Shown: positions 22,103 through 33,926 of the stretch, in pieces
How the letters are laid out: each line of letters opens with the position of its first letter
Numbering within the stretch: position 1 is the stretch's first letter
DNA from: Amoebophrya sp. AT5.2
Taxonomy: Eukaryota; Sar; Dinophyceae; Syndiniales; Amoebophryaceae
Length of the DNA: 48,494 nucleotides
Reading direction: 5' to 3'
Assembly (NCBI GenBank): GCA_005223375.1
Contig: RXOD01003835.1
Coordinates: 1-48,494 of the forward strand
Program-made: the position numbers and the translations under genes
The notes under the pieces: generated by a model
What the model was told of the DNA's origin: nothing
The model's database searches: none
What the model saw: the letters and a program-made list of their open reading frames with translations, nothing else

Positions 22103-23614
22103 ATGTCTGAGCAGATTTTCGCAGCTGCCCCCGCCGAGTCACGTTCCTCTGCAGGTGCTGCCCCCGGCGACAACGGCGCGAGTGCGTCAACTTCGTCCAC
22201 CTCCACCTACTCTTCAGCCGATTTTTATTTCGATTCTTACGCCGGCACGAGTGTGTTCGAGGCGTTATTGAAGGACGAAACCCTCAACGACGCGTACGCA
22301 GAGGCCATCGCTTCGGCCGATCTGTCCGGGAAAACCGTGCTCGATGTCGGCTGCGGCTTCGGGCAGATGTCGTTTCTCGCCTTGAAAGCGGGCGCGAGGA
22401 GGGTGGTGGCGTTGGAGAAATCATCCGAGGTGGTGGCACACGCGAAGCGCATCGCCAAAAGCAACTTCCCGGATGAAGACGTGGTCCAGTCGGGAAGGCT
22501 GCAGTTTGTGGTTGGCCAGTTGGTTTCCGCAGCCGGAGTCGTGAACGAGCAAACAGTGGCGGAAATTGCAGACGCGCTAAAGAACAGAAGTACGATTACG
22601 ACGCCAAGCTCCCCGAGTTCTAGTTCGGCATCAACGTGGACGTGCAGCTCTGCCGATAGACGGGGCAAGCGAAGCCGAAGCAGAAGTCGCGGTCGCGCTG
22701 CCAGCAGAGCAGGCACGACGACCTTCTCCACAGCGAAAAATTACAATCTTGATCTTCCCTCCACCGCCGGTGGTGAAAAAATACACGGCGCCGACGTGAT
22801 TTTATCCGTGCCGTTTGGATCCTGTCTCTTCTTTGAATCCCGCTTGGAGGACCTTGTGGTCGCGCGCGACAGGTTCCTAGGCCGCGAGAGCAACGGACAC
22901 GGAGACGAATTCACAGGCGTTATGCTTCCCGACCACGTGTCCCTCCGCACAGCACTGCTCTACCACGACGAAGCGTCGAACGCTGCGTGCGGATTTCCGA
23001 ATCAGATGCGGTCGATATATGGCGGTCTGGATTTCTCCCCGCTGTACCGAGAATCGTTACGGGAACCCACACACATGCTCTCCGTGACGGACGAGATGAC
23101 TTGGAGCGAGCCAGCCACAGTGACCGAACTCGATTTCTACACGATGACGCGAGAGGAGGCGCGGGGAAATTTTGCGAAGGAAGTGTTTTTGCGAAAGTGG
23201 GATCATGCGAATCATGAGATGCATGATACTGGTGATTTCGATCTTGTGGACGCTGTTACTTTCTGGTTCAAAGCGGATTTTCGAAAGGTATCGGTTCTAG
23301 AAGTACCAAAAAGCGCACGTAAAAATAGCGACACGAACACAGACTACATCTCTTTTTCAACAAAGGACGACGTTAAGAGCTCTTTCCGCCACAGCGCCTG
23401 TTACTTCAACCGGCCGTGCAGGCTCAGCGCAGCATCCTGCCTGCGGCTTTGCCTGCACTTGTCTCGGGATACACGGGATCGGAATCTTTATCTCTTCATT
23501 GGAATGATGCAGGATATAAACGAAAACGACGGAAAGATATCATCTTCATCAGCGGTTCCAGAAAGCGCTCCCGCTCTCCCAATGGTGCGAAGCTTCAACA
23601 TGATTGCAGTTTGA
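22103..23614 (+). CDS. Divergent protein arginine methyltransferase homologue
   Basis: The ATG at 22103 gives 503 residues; an in-frame ATG at 22046 is less likely. The PRMT layout is clear: FYFDSYAG (41-48), motif I VLDVGCGFG (79-87), the ribose-binding acidic residue E105 in VVALEKSS, the post-I strand and double-E loop region DVILSVPFGSCLFFES (231-246), LPDHVSL, IYGGLDFSP, and the barrel part ending in ISFST. These proteins move a methyl group from S-adenosylmethionine to arginine in histones and RNA-binding proteins. Three key positions differ: the first double-E glutamate (SEW in active enzymes) is V236 in SVP; the RTxxY helix residue is replaced in LNDAY; and the THW loop appears as FRH. 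A Ser/Arg-rich insert (about 183-205) interrupts the Rossmann domain. It may be inactive or changed in specificity. Confidence 0.8.
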   Translation: MSEQIFAAAPAESRSSAGAAPGDNGASASTSSTSTYSSADFYFDSYAGTSVFEALLKDETLNDAYAEAIASADLSGKTVLDVGCGFGQMSFLALKAGARRVVALEKSSEVVAHAKRIAKSNFPDEDVVQSGRLQFVVGQLVSAAGVVNEQTVAEIADALKNRSTITTPSSPSSSSASTWTCSSADRRGKRSRSRSRGRAASRAGTTTFSTAKNYNLDLPSTAGGEKIHGADVILSVPFGSCLFFESRLEDLVVARDRFLGRESNGHGDEFTGVMLPDHVSLRTALLYHDEASNAACGFPNQMRSIYGGLDFSPLYRESLREPTHMLSVTDEMTWSEPATVTELDFYTMTREEARGNFAKEVFLRKWDHANHEMHDTGDFDLVDAVTFWFKADFRKVSVLEVPKSARKNSDTNTDYISFSTKDDVKSSFRHSACYFNRPCRLSAASCLRLCLHLSRDTRDRNLYLFIGMMQDINENDGKISSSSAVPESAPALPMVRSFNMIAV

Positions 23615-24549
23615 AATTATGCTCCGTGTGGCTCTTTCTATGTGCCATTAATTATTGCTACGAGGACATGCACATAAGCGTGAGATTCAAAAGAAAAGTG
23701 AAGACCTTGAGCGCGAAGATAGGGCCTGCTCGTAGCGCTGCGAACCTTACCCCAAGTTGGGCAAGTCAATCAGTGAAGGACACAAACAAGAAAAAGACGC
23801 AGAGCAACAAGAGGTGGACCAGTGTTCTTCGGTCGATGATCGCTTTGGCACCACAACTCATGTCCTTGTGCTGAAGACGAGCCGGCGATACCGCGTTTGC
23901 GAAGATCGTCAATTTGTCTGCCGACGTTCAAGTTGCATGAAGACCGAAACCGTTTTCTTAAAGGAAGCGACTGGACTATCATCGCTCGAACAAACTACTT
24001 TAAGTACCAGAGCTCGCGGCTTTTCTTGCCACTATCACGGTGCCACGAACAACGCCACTAACACCATTCGCTGCTACCCTCAAGAGGCCTCTCCTATACG
24101 CGTCCGTGGTGAGGGAGCGAGCCTGCTACAGAGGTCGCGGTGTCGACTTCGCCCTAGTATCCACAATTTTGCGACAAGCTGCCGACACAAAGACGTACAA
24201 AAGTGGTGATTTTCTTCTGTCCAAAAAAAAAAAAAACGAAAAAAAAATGGCCCCTCGGTTCGTTTGGTTTGTCAAAGCTCCGTCGAGCCATCGTTCTTGG
24301 ACTTCTTCGTCTGGCTCGTCTAGCACTAAGAACAGATGAAGCTGCACACCTCATAAATTTGGTACTAAAATATGTTTCGCATTTCTCAGTGGAAAAAATA
24401 AAAATCGTGCTCCTCGTCCTGCGTGTCGTTTGTTCAGCGTCGTTTTACTTTTGTTTCGGTGGAGAAGGTTGTGGGTATCAAATTCAAATACTCGTCCTTC
24501 GACGGCGGTGTCGCTCCGATGATTCGTGACATGATAGCCTATCAGTCTG
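23615..24549. other. Spacer with an A-rich tract
   Basis: No convincing gene. A run of 14 A at 24223-24236, CG, then nine A at 24239-24247 is the only compositional feature. No target-site duplication or retroposed gene is visible around it. Confidence 0.45.
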
Positions 24550-25215
24550 ATGAGTGAATTATCAGAGCATCGAGTTCGAGGTGAGCAGGCCCTCGACGTG
24601 GTCCCCCCCTCAGAGACGACCTCTTCAGCTTCAGGTGTAGCTACTATTAGTGACTATAGTAAGACGAGTCAGACTCAGTCTCAGAGTCAGAAGCAGAACT
24701 CCCAAATCCATCGGTACAACTATAGTAAGGAACAGCCGTTGTGGTTGTCCATCTCCATCATGTTGTCCAAATTGAAGTATTTCTCGATGTTTCTCAATTT
24801 CAACGCGCACGCCTTGCAAATCCACGTCGCAGGGCGCAAGGGCAAGGCAAGCGCGAGGACCCGCACCGCCGGCCATGAACAGCAGAACTCGTCGAAAAGA
24901 ACCGCTCAACGTCAAAGGGCCGCCTCGGAAATAAAGCAGAAGCAGGAGCAAGGCCAGGCCCAAAAGAAACTGCAAAACAAGGCCTCGGTCGAGAAACTGC
25001 AGGAAGCCAAGTGGCAGGGGGGGTCTAACGCTAACTTCAATGCTTGGTCTAACAACGCCCAACAGATGGGCCTCAACGCAGAGCAGAATGCGTTGAATTC
25101 GTTGCCGGCAGGAACCCCCACCGGTGAGTGGCAGGAGAATCTCAACCGGCGGCGGATGGCTGCTGGGCTGCCAGTCAAAGGCAAAGGCAGCTCTAGCTGG
25201 TGCTCTGATTGCTAG
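24550..25215 (+). CDS. Small Gln/Lys-rich hypothetical protein
   Basis: A frame of 221 residues starts at ATG 24550. The first 75 residues are Ser/Gln-rich and read from AT-richer DNA, so they may be partly non-coding or 5' untranslated. From about residue 95 the sequence looks coding: a long charged helix-forming segment (SEIKQKQEQGQAQKKLQNKA), then NANFNAWSNNAQQMGL, and a Gly/Lys/Ser tail ending SSSWCSDC. A good internal ATG is not obvious, so an upstream exon is possible. No family was recognised; the helical part could be nucleic-acid binding, but that is a guess. Confidence 0.4.
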   Translation: MSELSEHRVRGEQALDVVPPSETTSSASGVATISDYSKTSQTQSQSQKQNSQIHRYNYSKEQPLWLSISIMLSKLKYFSMFLNFNAHALQIHVAGRKGKASARTRTAGHEQQNSSKRTAQRQRAASEIKQKQEQGQAQKKLQNKASVEKLQEAKWQGGSNANFNAWSNNAQQMGLNAEQNALNSLPAGTPTGEWQENLNRRRMAAGLPVKGKGSSSWCSDC

Positions 25216-26595
25216 TAGCCCCTGACCGCCTCGAGCTCCATAGATGCATTTGATTTAATATACGACAGAACTGCAACAACCCCGGAAAAAGAACCGCAAC
25301 AACACTTGTTTTCACTGAACAGCACTTGTTTACATTGAAATTGATGAGCCAATGCAACAGCAACAACATCGAGATCGATCGCGAACAAGAGCAACAGTTT
25401 AGTTTTACATATGAAAGAAGAGTACACGTACAGTATGGAAGAAACAAGTAGTCGCTCCTCGTTTCACAACTACGACGTACACCAATGCCCATCGGTGGAC
25501 GAAAAAGAAGAAGCTGTCGGCTCCTCTGAACATGATGAAATGTGTAGCAGCACGACACTGTTATGTTGCTTATGCTTAATACCGATGAACGATATCGAAA
25601 AGAAGGAGAAGCACGCCCGCGACATCCGATGCCGCGCCTGCTTGTTTGACCTCTCGGCATTTCGGCGACCTCTCTGGGTCCTCGATTCCCTGTGCCTAGT
25701 GTACTATTTTCTTATTTTAAACCTAAACGACCGGGAACGAAAATCATTCCGGAGTTTGGGCGAAGTCCCAGCGTGCGGTGGTGCAAGCAGGCGTTCGTGA
25801 ACTTCGAACGGAGGAACGCGGGCACGATCTCGTTGGAATCCTGCTGCGAGATCGTCCGCCAATACGCGACGCAGAAAATCGGCGTGCGGCCAGACACCGA
25901 GTCCCCCATAGAAGTTCGAAGCCTGCTGATGAACGTTGCACTTTTATCCGTATTGTAATGTGCATCCTGGTTCAGCTCGCAGCAGATCCGTAAGTGTCCC
26001 TCCGTGGCGGTGGTGTATCTCCACAAACACAACGTTCTTTACATGACCCGATCCGTACGGTAAACGGCAGCAAAAAAATTCAAAAAAAAAAACAAACCGT
26101 AATTTTCTTTTTTTTGGTCACAACAAATTCAACATTCCGAACCTCTAGCACGTTCCGTCCTGACCCTAAGCAAAAAGCTAATCTTGATGACCTTAGCTGT
26201 GAACTTGAAGATTCGCTTTCTCATCGCAGGCCTCCAGTGATTGTTTAGGATTCGGACAACGTTAATCTATGGCCCTTGCCTACATCAAGGGTACTACACG
26301 TACACCACAGATGCAGATGAAAGAAGGTGAAGCCAGCACTTATTCTGTGGTGTGATAATTGTTCTGCTCCTCGTGGTCCTCGTGAGTTCAGTAGGCAGGC
26401 ATCCTTGGACGCATAGTCAAAGTCGATAGCAGGTAGTGAGCAGTAACTGCGGTTGCGGCAGTTACGAACAGGCGATATTTTTACGCAAGATAGCATTGCT
26501 CCCATTCATCTCATACTCAGACTCAAACTCATCCATGCAACGCTCCGAAACTGCCACTTGGTGTGTGCGCAATTTCACGCACGAGCACGGCCACA
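25216..26595. other. Spacer with two coding-like fragments
   Basis: About 1.4 kb before the giant gene. It contains a 129-codon frame (25411-25800) with CCLCLIP...CRACLF, and the fragment at 25692-25958 listed separately. A donor-like GTACTATTTTC lies at 25701 and a GTAAGT at 25990, with acceptor-like CATCGCAG ending at 26230. No consistent exon chain could be built from them. Confidence 0.4.
25692..25958 (+). pseudogene. Coding-like fragment with a degenerate EF-hand-like stretch
   Basis: This frame has no ATG at its start, yet reads like protein from about 25735 to 25935: a strand-like KIIPEFGRSPSVRWC, then QAFVNFERRNAGTISLES followed by a helix. The FxxxNxGxISxxE spacing recalls an EF-hand loop, but the acidic positions are mostly lost and the loop is not canonical. 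It is either an exon of an unassembled gene or a decayed piece. Confidence is low in both family and status. Confidence 0.25.
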
Positions 26596-29500
26596 ATGTC
26601 CTCAGCGCGGGACAGCTACGATTGGGACGACAAGGGGGGAGCCGACGAGTGCGACGCCGGTCCGGAAGGGCAGCGCTTTCTTGAAGGTCCGAGTAACGCT
26701 AGACCGCCGGCCAGTGCCAGCGGACATGAGGGCGAGGAGAAGCGCGGGAAGGTTCACCCGTACTCGAGTGACGCAAGATGGAAGACGGGCGCCTACTACA
26801 TCAAGGGCGGCGCCGCTGGTAATATGGCACCAGGGCGTCGTGAAACCGCGGCTATAATTGGGCGTCGTGGAGGTGGCGAAGGCGAACAGATGAACTACGA
26901 CGAAATTAATGCGTCCTCGTCAGTGGGTGGCGCGTCCTCGTCCGCTACTCTACACCAGGCAGACCAGGGGGCCAACAGCCTCAGCCACGACGACGAATTC
27001 CCTCACCTTCGAGATAAAGCGGACGCCGGAGTTAGTGTTGAGGCCGTGGATGACCGGGCCGACCATCACCATGATGCACAGCGATATTACGGTCAGCACA
27101 GCTATTACAGCAGACGCGTTGCCTCAGGACGACCACCACCACCACACGCACACAACGACGATCAGTATTACCGCTGTCTGCCCGCCGGTCTAAAAGGAGC
27201 TCCACCTCCAGCGGCTTTTGCGTCAAAAGGCCCGCCCCGTCCGCAGCCGCACTTCGCAACGCCAAGGCCTGGTCGGGCACCCCAATCGCAATCTGTGCGA
27301 AGGCCATCGTTCCAGCAGCAGCATTACCATTACGATGACCACTTTTACCATGAAACCGATCATTGGGGCGCGGATGCCGACGAGCAAGCGTACGGCGACG
27401 AGGGGCACGATGCGCACGACCATGCATACGACCAGTATGCCGACGCCGAAGACGGCGAGGACGCGGCAGAACCGGTCGACGACGAAAGGGGGAATCAAGC
27501 AGGTTCCCCAGGAGCAGAATGGCCACCGCAGCGCGAGCCGAACGTAATCATGACAGCGGCCGGCCCTATGGTTCCTCTCGCCGAAGCGCTGCCTCTGCTC
27601 ATGCAGCAGAATGGCGGCAAGCCGCATCGAGGCGGTGGAGCGTATGACTACCGTAGCGCCCCATACGGATACAACGCCGTGCTGAAAGGAGGCAATGGCA
27701 AAGTGGGCAAGGGAAAAAGCAAGTTGCACGGCCCGTCCTATTCCGCTCATCGCCCGCCTTACAATCCACACGCGGGCCATTCCCAGTACCGTCCTCCGCT
27801 AGGGTCGCGCCCGCTTCCGCGTCATGCTTCTGGGACGGCGACTCTCGATGACGGGCACCCTCCTCGTCCTCCAGCTGACGAGTTTCATGATGACGACGAG
27901 CTTCAGCGCGATCGTGGAGATTTGTTCAGGAGCGATCGAAAGTCAACTTCTTCCGCGCGACGCGGTCCCGCGGAGGCGTTGAACAAGGAGGACAAAATCC
28001 TGGCTTTGGAGGACGCTAATCCTGTTGGGCAGCAGCTAACGGAGATGCAGGCGCTCTTAGAGCAATTTCAGAAGCGCGACGCGGAACGCGAGCAACGAGA
28101 GAGCGCGCGTGAGAAGGAGTTACAGCGCCTCCGGCAGCAACTCGCCAGCGGAGGTGATGGAGGAAGCAAAGTTGTAGGGAGAAGTGTGAACACGGCTCAG
28201 GAAGCGCAGGACCAAGCAAAGTCAGTGCATCATGGTTCAGCGCCACCGAGAGCAGGGGAAGAAGTCGGTCGTGCCGGGAGCTGCAAGCGAGCTACAACCT
28301 CTGCCGCCGTCATAGAAATTGACGAAGACGTCCACGACGTAGAGCTCGTGGAAGTTGTCGAAACGGTAACGGGAAGCGAAAGAGATGTAATTGGTTCGAC
28401 CGCTGGCCCGGCGGCACAGAACTTCTACGATCCGCAAGCATCCGCGGACAGCGGGCATCCCACGAGGAGTGAGGTTCGCGATGCTCCACTGGTGGAAGGC
28501 CCGCCTACCAAGCGCCAGAAGTACGTTATTGACTCGGGAATGACGGTTTTGGTTGATGACGATGCCGAAGGAGCAGTACTAGGCGTAGGCCTTGTTTCAG
28601 CTCTTGAAAATAATAGCGCCCATCCGACGAGCTGCGCGACAACAAGCAACCCAACGGCGGCGCCCCCGACGCGATTGACAGTCGCGGAGCGGCAGGCCCT
28701 GCGGAGCCAGACCGCCGCTGCGGCCGCCGTCAAATCCGTGATCGAGGATCACGTAGCCGAAACCGTGGGTTCGGATGCTGTGACGCCAAAGCGAAGGAGT
28801 GAGGGTGTGGCGAGTATCGAGCGTCTCTATGCCGAGCACGCAAAAGTTCGACCGGACCAGGTCTCCGCCGAAACGCTCCGCACGATGGGAGCGGCGACTG
28901 GGGAGGGCGAAAAATCATGGGAGGAAATTCAACGAATGCGAAAAGAGACCGAAAAACGCAGGCAGCGAGAAGCGACGGAACGCGAAAAAATGGCACTGGA
29001 AGACTACGACGCTGAGGAACCGGAAGAGGTACTTTATTGCCTTAGAGAATTTGTGTCGTTTTCGACCACGCATTCGAATATGCCTAATCTTCAAGATTGA
29101 TAGACGAGTATCTATAATTTTGCGTTTTTTTGATGTGTTTTTCTTTTTTGCATTTTAAGTCAATTTGCCTCGTCACAGGATCCAGACGCCCACCTTCGGG
29201 TGAAGCCGGAGGAACTCGAAATGTTTGCGCGTGACGTTGACGAGGCCCCACCAACCGATCCCGACGACCTTGCTGAGTTTTTTATGATGAGTACTTCGGA
29301 GGTGGGCATTGCGAAGTCGCAGCTAGCAGAGGTTGTGGAACTGGAGGACGAGGAAGTGCCACTGCCACCGCAGGAGATAAGAAGCGATCCCCCGCCAGAA
29401 CCAACTACAGCCAACCAAGCTAGCTCTTTAGCACCATCTGCACCTCCAGCAACAGCGACAAGCGCTGCGGCACATCAGGATCAGGATGCAGCCGACACTG

Positions 29501-32500
29501 CGACAGCTTCCGCACGTGTAGTCGGCAATGTTGGCCACCCGAGCAATGCAATGGCAGGACAAACGTCAAGTAGTGCGTCGTCTTCCCCAAGGGAGGAGTC
29601 GGAGCAACGTGGGCTGAGTAAGGACAGCGTCGAAAAATACCGCCGATTGCTACAGGAAAAGAAGAAGGCGCTGGCGAAGGAACGCGCCGCCGCTGCGGAA
29701 AAAGAAAAGCAGGTACATGACCAGCAAAAAAACGAAGGCAAAGATAAGGAGGCGCCGGTGGCGATGACAGCAAACAAGAATAACACGCCGGAAGGGGGGG
29801 CGCCGCCAATACAGGAGAAAGACATTCACGTCGGGCTCGCTGACGCGGTACAGCAGGCGCAGACGTCAGTTGCTTACCAGGGACCCTCTCCCTCATGTGC
29901 TGCTGTGCCTCCTGTGCAAGCCCAACATGTGCAGGTGGATGTGCGTAGCGCACCTTCGGGGGCGCGAGCAGCTGAACTACAAACAGCAGCCGAAAATGCC
30001 TCTGCAACAGCAATAGCGGCAGAGCCAGTTCTTGCATTGCCTGGAGCTAAAAACTCAGCTGCAGCTCGTCCAACAGAGGTTCGGGGAAACACGTCCACTG
30101 CTGCACCATCCGCGCCGGCAGTTCCCAAGGCCAACAAGAAGCCCGCACTTTCCGAGGCAGAACTCGTCCAGCGGATGATGAAAAATAAGGAGCAGCAGAT
30201 GAGCGATGCGCAGCCCAAGAAAAACCCAATCGCAATTCCAAATCCATTTACAGCGAAAACTACAACACTCCCACCAGCAAGCGCGGCTCCTGCAGCACAC
30301 AGCAAGGGTAAAGGCAAAACAGAAAGGCAGGCGGACGCTCCACGTGCAGTCGGACGAGGCGGAGAAATCATGGGAAATATGGGTACCGATTTTTTCGCCG
30401 GTGACCCAGCTTCTGGCGACGAAGCGGCGCTTTCTCCTGCTGCCAGAATGCCCGCCGAAGAACGTGAACGACGGCCGCAACGGCAGCGGCGTCATTATGT
30501 CGGCCGCGGTCTTCCAGAGGAATGTTCTGACGACGACAGCTCATCCGACGTTTCGTCAGAAGCCTTGGCACAGAATCTGGTCAAAAAAGAAGACGAGTTT
30601 CAGCTACCCGCGCAGCCGACTGAATTCCGGGACCCTACAACCGACCCAGCCACACATGGCCCGACCTCGCATGAGTATGCGAGTATCCAAGGTGGCAAAT
30701 CGAAAGGCGGAAAGGGAAAGGGAATGCCGGCCAAAGGCAAACTCTGGTCGAAGGACGGCAAGGCAATGCCAGTGGCAAGCCCAGGTAGCAAACCAGCGTG
30801 GTGGGAAGCTGGAATGCGCGCGACGCGCAACACATACACGGGCGTCGAGTCGACCATGTATACGTCGAACTTGGAGGGCGATCCCGATCCAGGCGCAATG
30901 CCGCCCCGCGCTAGTTATGGGGAGTTGAACCTGGACGCCGCGCAGAAGTATGCAGACCACCATTACGGCGACGGTGGCGGCGAAGACGAAGACGATGCCG
31001 CCTATGGCTCGACATATCACGAGCACCAAGAAGGCCCGCCGCCAACTGGCGCCGGGGAGTTGAAAAAGCCAATTTCGCAAAATGTGCTCGAGGAGCAGCC
31101 AGACGGCACCCGGGTTCTGGTGGTTGCCGCAAATACAACCTTTTCCTCGAACGACAAGTGGGCTCTAAAAGCGCGCAGGGAATATCTCCACTTGCACCCA
31201 AAGCAGGATTCCGCGGAGGAAAAGAAGGCGAAGCGGGCACGAAAAAAGAAGAGGCGCGCGCGGCGACTTATGGGATTACCGTCAGACTCGAGCGGCGAAG
31301 AAGAGCAGCGAAAGAAGCAGGAGCAGGCCGAAAAGGAAAAGCAGAATCCAAAGCCGCTGTTCGAGCATTACGCACCCCCGCCCGGTGGCGGGAAGGGACG
31401 AGGTCAAGGGGTGTTGGGCGGTGCGGCGCCATCCGGAAGTGATGGAATCTCCGAACCCTTCGAGGCAGGTGTGGGACAGGGCGGGAAACATCGGCAGCAC
31501 GGAAAAAAGGGCGGCGGAAAAGAAAAAGAGCGGTGGCCCGGACGAGACACGGATTTCTTGAACGAACCCGTTATTTCCGACCAATACAATTTGGGACCGA
31601 TCGAAATAATCAAGCAGCAGCCCGCCCCCCCGCCGCTGAAGACGGAATTCGGTGGGCGACAAGTAAGCAGCAACGTCGGGGGCGATGGCGGCTACGAAAT
31701 TGTGGCCCATAGCTTCTCCTTCGACCACGATGATGCCGCCGGCAGAAGACAACCCTCCACGAACCTCTCGCGCCAAGTGTCTGCCGTAAGCTCGGTAGTA
31801 GAAGACAGCTCCCACGCCCTGTTGAAGCATCCCCATGACTTCAGAGGTGGTCCATCGCTTTCTGGCGCTGGTCGCGCGCACGGCAAGGGGATCAAGGGGC
31901 GGCAAGGCATCGCGAGTTTGCACGATCACGACAACTTCCCGCAGCCCTTTGTGACCACACTCGGCGCGCCGGTTCTGCTTCCCGTTTCCTCCAGGAATCA
32001 AAACTCTGCTCGCACGGAAGACCGTCCCGGGGCGGGGAAACTAGAAAGTAGCGCGCCTCATGGCACTGCTGCGACAGGAGCTAGTGGAACGAAAACAAGC
32101 GCTTTCGCTACTGGGAAACCGAAGCGGCTGCTTGACACGAACGAGTTTGACGTAGACTCCGACGAGAACCCAGCGAACTCGCCGACCACCGCCACCGGCT
32201 TCCAGGCCGCAGCCGCCGACGCTTCATTCGAGCAGCAATCCGGAAATCTCCTCGCTGCGGAGAACCAACTGAACACTCGTGCGGCACTGGAGCATCTCGG
32301 CGTGCTTGGCCCGACGCGCGCTACGTACGAGCAACGCCGCCGTGAGGCGCTGATCAAGTTCCGCGCCGCCGACCACCTGCCGCCGCTTCTGACGCGTCCG
32401 CAACTCGAGAAGATGGTGTTTCTGCTTCACTTGATGAAGGTGCTCTTCTTCGACGTGCCGGGGCTCCTCATCTGCCCGGAGGAGCTGCTCGAAAAGACGG

Positions 32501-33926
32501 CATCGGTGCAGCAAATGAAGGCGAAGATCAAGGGTTGGCGACGAAAGGGCTTGAAAGATATTTGCCTCTACTACCCGGAGTTTTTCGTGTCCGTTGTGAC
32601 AAAAGCGGCCACAGCTCCTGGCGTGCCCCTGATCGGGTTGGCGGAAAAATGTCGTCGGAATCTATTGCGCGCTAACTCGTGGATGCTTGACGCAGAGGCG
32701 GCCGACTTTGACAAGACGCTTGCGCGTCTGATGAATGGCAACAGCCAGGCCGGAAAAGCACCAGACGCCGCAGTTGCAGCAGATCAGGATGACGATCTCG
32801 ACATTTACGGCGACCTGAAGGCGCCTCCAGCTATATCGTCCACGACAGCTCTGTCAGTTGTCGGAGCGACCTCTACGTCTACGAGTTCTCCCCTCTCAAA
32901 CACGTTCGAGGCCAAGCGCTTTCTCGTCGCGGGGATGCGGGAGGAGCGGGCTTCTGCATCGTCTGGGAGCTTTGACGAACACGGGGGGAATAATAGCAAT
33001 CATAAGCTGCCTTCCGACGAGGAGGTGGACAATTTCCCGCTCGGCGCCGACGCGAGCTCCTGGAAGAAAATGGACGACCTCGAGCTGTTTTACCAATACG
33101 AGGAAGATGTCCGCAGACTGCACATGACCAAGGAAGGCGTGTCCACAATCCCTACCATCGGAAATGCCTTCCTGTCCACTGCCGACGATCTCCGACTGCA
33201 GAAGATGTGCCCGTTTCTGTCCGCGGAGCTGCACAAGAAAATCCGCCGCGTCGATTGGTTGAGCGAGCTAGAGACGAAGGCAAAAGACTACGGCCTGGTG
33301 GAGACACACCCAACAGTTCGGGAGTTTACGCATCTGGCGGACGAAGAGATCTCGCGGAAGAACGAGCACAGGAGCGCGGAGGTAACATCATTTAAATTCG
33401 TGGTTCGTGGTGCGACGTCCTTACACTGTTGATTCTCGCTGCCTCAACCCTTGTTTCGTTACAGCGCACGAACGGACTCTGTGTCGAATCTGGCTCACCG
33501 CGAAAATGTGAAAGTCTGGAACCTAACTTTTGCCTATCACAGATTCTCTCCGCGTCCAGCCTGCAAGCGATGAAGCAGGGGATCCTCGAGCGGCATGGGA
33601 AGCCGCGATGGCAGCTCCTCCAGAAGCTTGCCATGGTCACGTCGAAGTCGGGGACGATAATCGAAAAAGGCGAGAACGCTAAAGGGAAAGCCTACCAAGT
33701 CGAAGTCTCGAAGCTAAAGCATTGTTTCTCGGATTGGAAGCGCTACTTCAAGGTGTGCGACTTGGACGCTGTGAGTTTGTTGGCCGTGCTCCGGGAACAT
33801 AGCGCTCTGTTTTTTCATCGGAAAGGGCAGCACTTTGTCTGCATGACGCTGTGCGGCATCCAACTACTGCTGGAAAAAGACGCGATAGAAGTCAACGGAC
33901 ACGCGCTTGGAGCTGCAAGCAAGTGA
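26596..33926 (+). CDS. Giant low-complexity protein of about 2,340 residues, three exons
   Basis: Exons 26596-29028, 29179-33381 and 33543-33926 join in phase 0 throughout (2,339 residues). Introns start GTACTTTA and GTAACATC. The second acceptor could instead be at 33464 (also phase 0), adding 26 residues. Start: MSSARDSYDWDD at 26596. Features in order: His/Tyr/Asp-rich region (about 155-285); Gly/Lys-rich patches (about 365-380, 1315-1340 and others); a charged coiled coil (about 480-520, QFQKRDAEREQRESAREKEL); a PTKRQKY basic patch near 636; a second charged helix before the first intron. Two ordered regions come late: residues about 1861-1998 (MVFLLHLMKVLFFDVPGLL, then WRRKGLKDICLYYPEFFVSV) and the last 210 residues. 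The yPxxF-type helix pattern hints at a winged-helix module, unproven. GK-rich spacing suggests RNA contact or condensates. Function unknown. Confidence 0.7.

Noticed and set aside
23288..23342. 55-base GT...AG intron in the methyltransferase
   Set aside because: Not a multiple of three and it breaks the frame that leads to the FST strand of the PRMT barrel.
24223..24247. A-rich tract as the tail of a retroposed gene
   Set aside because: No source gene, no target-site duplication and no coding sequence end directly before it.
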